Shown here: positions 11,567-12,573 of the stretch, piece by piece
How positions within the stretch are numbered: the first letter of the stretch is position 1
How the letters are laid out: each line of letters starts with the position of its first letter
NCBI GenBank assembly: GCA_034428435.1
Contig: DAOUHY010000004.1
Location: 1 to 12,573 of the forward strand
Reading direction: 5' to 3'
Length of the DNA stretch: 12,573 nucleotides
DNA from: Bin5 sp034428435
GTDB lineage: Bacteria; Chloroflexota; Anaerolineae; Caldilineales; Caldilineaceae
Translations under genes and position numbers: made by a program
The notes under the pieces: generated by a model
Seen by the model: only the letters and a program-made list of their open reading frames with translations
Told to the model about the DNA's origin: nothing
Databases searched by the model: none

Positions 11567-12292
11567 TCAAGAGATGGCTTCTCGCCGCTGGATACGGTCC
11601 ATGACCGTCCGCATCTCCGACAGCAGCGCCCCGCTGTGGGGGCCGGTCGCGCAGAAGGACAGCGTCCGCTCGGAAACGTTGTCGTCCATTGGTCGCGGCC
11701 GGTCGCCGGTTGCATCACAGGCCAGCCGCATCTGGTCGTTGTCCACTGAGGTCTGCCTGTCCGGGTCGCTGTCGAAACGAACCGTAAGGCGGTCGGCCGG
11801 CAGCAGGTCGCCGAGGCGATCAGCCCATTCAATGACGACGACATGGCGCATGGGGGGAGGGTCCGGCGTGCGCTCCCAAGCGTCGCAGAACTCCTCTTCG
11901 ACGACATCAAGAATCTCTTCCATGCCCAACCCGTATAACTCGGCGGCAAGGGACTCGCTGTCTTCGGGCAGTCGGTAACTGTCCACGTGGAACAGGCGCA
12001 CGTCTTGTGCCGGGGATGTGTATTCGTTGATCAGGGTAAACGTGGGACTGGTGATGCGCGCCTGCACGCCCAGTCCCCTGGCCAGACCCTGGGCGAAGGT
12101 TGTCTTGCCGGCGCCCAGGTCGCCAACGAGACCGATCAGGGCGCCGGTGGTTGGCGGCGGCTCGCCGTTGCCTGATAGTTGCGGAAAACGGATTGCCCGC
12201 CCCAGCAGTTTGCCGAGATTATGCGTTTCCAGGGGAGAGGAGGATAGGACCGGGAAGCGGAAGTGATCGTTCACCCAATTGATCTCTGACAA
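11567..12292 (-). CDS. tsaE: tRNA threonylcarbamoyladenosine biosynthesis ATPase TsaE
   Basis: TsaE is the ATPase that works with TsaD and TsaB to place the threonylcarbamoyl group on A37 of ANN-decoding tRNAs in the cytoplasm. Motifs: LSSSPLETHNLGKLLG at 16-31; Walker A GDLGAGKTTF at 57-66; SPTFTLINEY at 82-91; HVDSYRL at 102-108; EWADRL at 155-160; and the ending ERTLSFCATGP at 208-218, typical of the C-terminal strand. The protein is long: 241 residues against roughly 150-165 usual. The excess comes from insertions near 138-149 and 176-204 and a tail after 225. The likely start is TTG at 12292; a GTG at 12274 is also possible, and neither has a strong ribosome-binding site. First gene of a minus-strand cluster with two CBS proteins. 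Confidence 0.92.
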   Translation of the reverse strand: MSEINWVNDHFRFPVLSSSPLETHNLGKLLGRAIRFPQLSGNGEPPPTTGALIGLVGDLGAGKTTFAQGLARGLGVQARITSPTFTLINEYTSPAQDVRLFHVDSYRLPEDSESLAAELYGLGMEEILDVVEEEFCDAWERTPDPPPMRHVVVIEWADRLGDLLPADRLTVRFDSDPDRQTSVDNDQMRLACDATGDRPRPMDDNVSERTLSFCATGPHSGALLSEMRTVMDRIQRREAIS

Positions 12293-12373
12293 GTCCGCCG
12301 CCCGTCACGGGACTGGGATGTCCGGCGGCCCGAAGTTGAGGGGCCTATTTGATTCTATACCCTCACCTTTGCG

Positions 12374-12403
12374 ATTGTACCCCCCACGTTGCCGCGAAGC
12401 CAA
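12374..12403 (-). promoter_or_regulatory. Putative promoter of the tsaE-CBS-CBS cluster
   Basis: On the minus strand, TTGGCT (complement of 12398-12403) and TACAAT (complement of 12374-12379) are 18 nt apart. The leader to the tsaE start would be about 75 nt. A second -10-like TAGAAT (complement of 12352-12357) lacks a matching -35. Confidence 0.4.
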
Positions 12404-12464
12404 ATGCAGGAATTATTGCGTTCCTGTTACAATAAGGATTGGTAGTTCGTGTAAAGCCCACGGA

Positions 12465-12504
12465 TTCGGACACCAACAGCCAGTTTCGGACACCAACGAC
12501 CAGT
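12465..12504. repeat. Two tandem 20-bp direct repeats, possible insertion-sequence end
   Basis: TTCGGACACCAACAGCCAGT at 12465-12484 is followed directly by TTCGGACACCAACGACCAGT, with 18 of 20 positions identical. A TG at 12450 could be the element's outer end. Multiple short direct repeats near a TG terminus are typical of IS21-family ends, and the possible C-terminal codons at the edge would fit a transposition gene reading toward this end. The element itself is outside the window, so the assignment is tentative. Confidence 0.35.
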
Positions 12505-12573
12505 CACCAGCCGCTGCATTCATGCTGTCAGGATCTCCATTACGCCGCCTCCTCGTCGCGGGCCTCATCATAG

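Larger units (their letters stand above)
12293..12573. other. Upstream region of tsaE and window edge
   Basis: Contains the putative tsaE promoter, a 5-bp inverted repeat (CCGCC at 12296-12300 and GGCGG at 12323-12327) in the probable leader, and the tandem 20-bp repeats at 12465-12504. At the far edge the minus strand reads YDEARDEEAA and then stop (complement of 12540-12542), which could be the end of a gene entering from outside. Ten codons are too few to judge. Confidence 0.4.

Overview
The window is GC-rich bacterial DNA. Compact genes are separated by long, repeat-filled gaps. The gene families, the heptameric tandem repeats and the dispersed hairpin elements resemble Chloroflexota (Anaerolineae/Caldilineae-like) genomes. 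That placement is an inference from general appearance; no rRNA or other marker gene is present to prove it.

Layout. (1) Positions 1-353, minus strand: the N-terminal part of a D-2-hydroxyacid dehydrogenase that runs off the left edge. (2) 354-1142: no convincing gene. It holds two promoters facing apart, a copy of a dispersed 'GAACACC' repeat, a 66-bp hairpin repeat and a short heptamer array. (3) 1143-7552, plus strand: a molybdenum-hydroxylase locus. It contains an FAD-binding subunit (CoxM/XdhB type), an intrinsic terminator, a COG3910-type AAA/ABC-like ATPase, a 1006-residue fusion of the [2Fe-2S] subunit with the molybdopterin catalytic subunit, and a fusion of YqeC with a MocA-type nucleotidyltransferase. 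(4) 7682-8716, plus strand: a solitary E1-beta subunit of a 2-oxoacid dehydrogenase. (5) 8717-9571: a repeat island. (6) 9615-10162, plus strand: a BrnT-like toxin and CopG/ribbon-helix-helix antitoxin pair overlapping by 4 nt. (7) 10163-10591: another repeat island. (8) 12292 to 10592, minus strand: tsaE followed by two small proteins, each with two CBS domains. (9) 12293-12573: the tsaE promoter region, then two tandem 20-bp repeats that may be the end of an insertion sequence.

How the genes may work together. The FAD subunit and the fused Fe-S/Mo subunit together supply all cofactors of a xanthine-dehydrogenase-type hydroxylase. The catalytic residues match the purine-hydroxylase pattern rather than CO dehydrogenase. 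The YqeC-MocA fusion is a plausible dedicated maturation factor: MocA makes molybdopterin cytosine dinucleotide, and YqeC is associated with selenium-dependent molybdenum hydroxylases. The ATPase between the two structural genes is unexplained.

The most unusual aspect is how repeats meet genes. A heptamer array supplies the last residues and the stop codon of the hydroxylase. A different heptamer array lies in frame inside the YqeC-MocA gene. A dispersed repeat begins on the stop codon of that gene. The two copies of the 66-bp repeat carry their hairpin core in opposite orientations.
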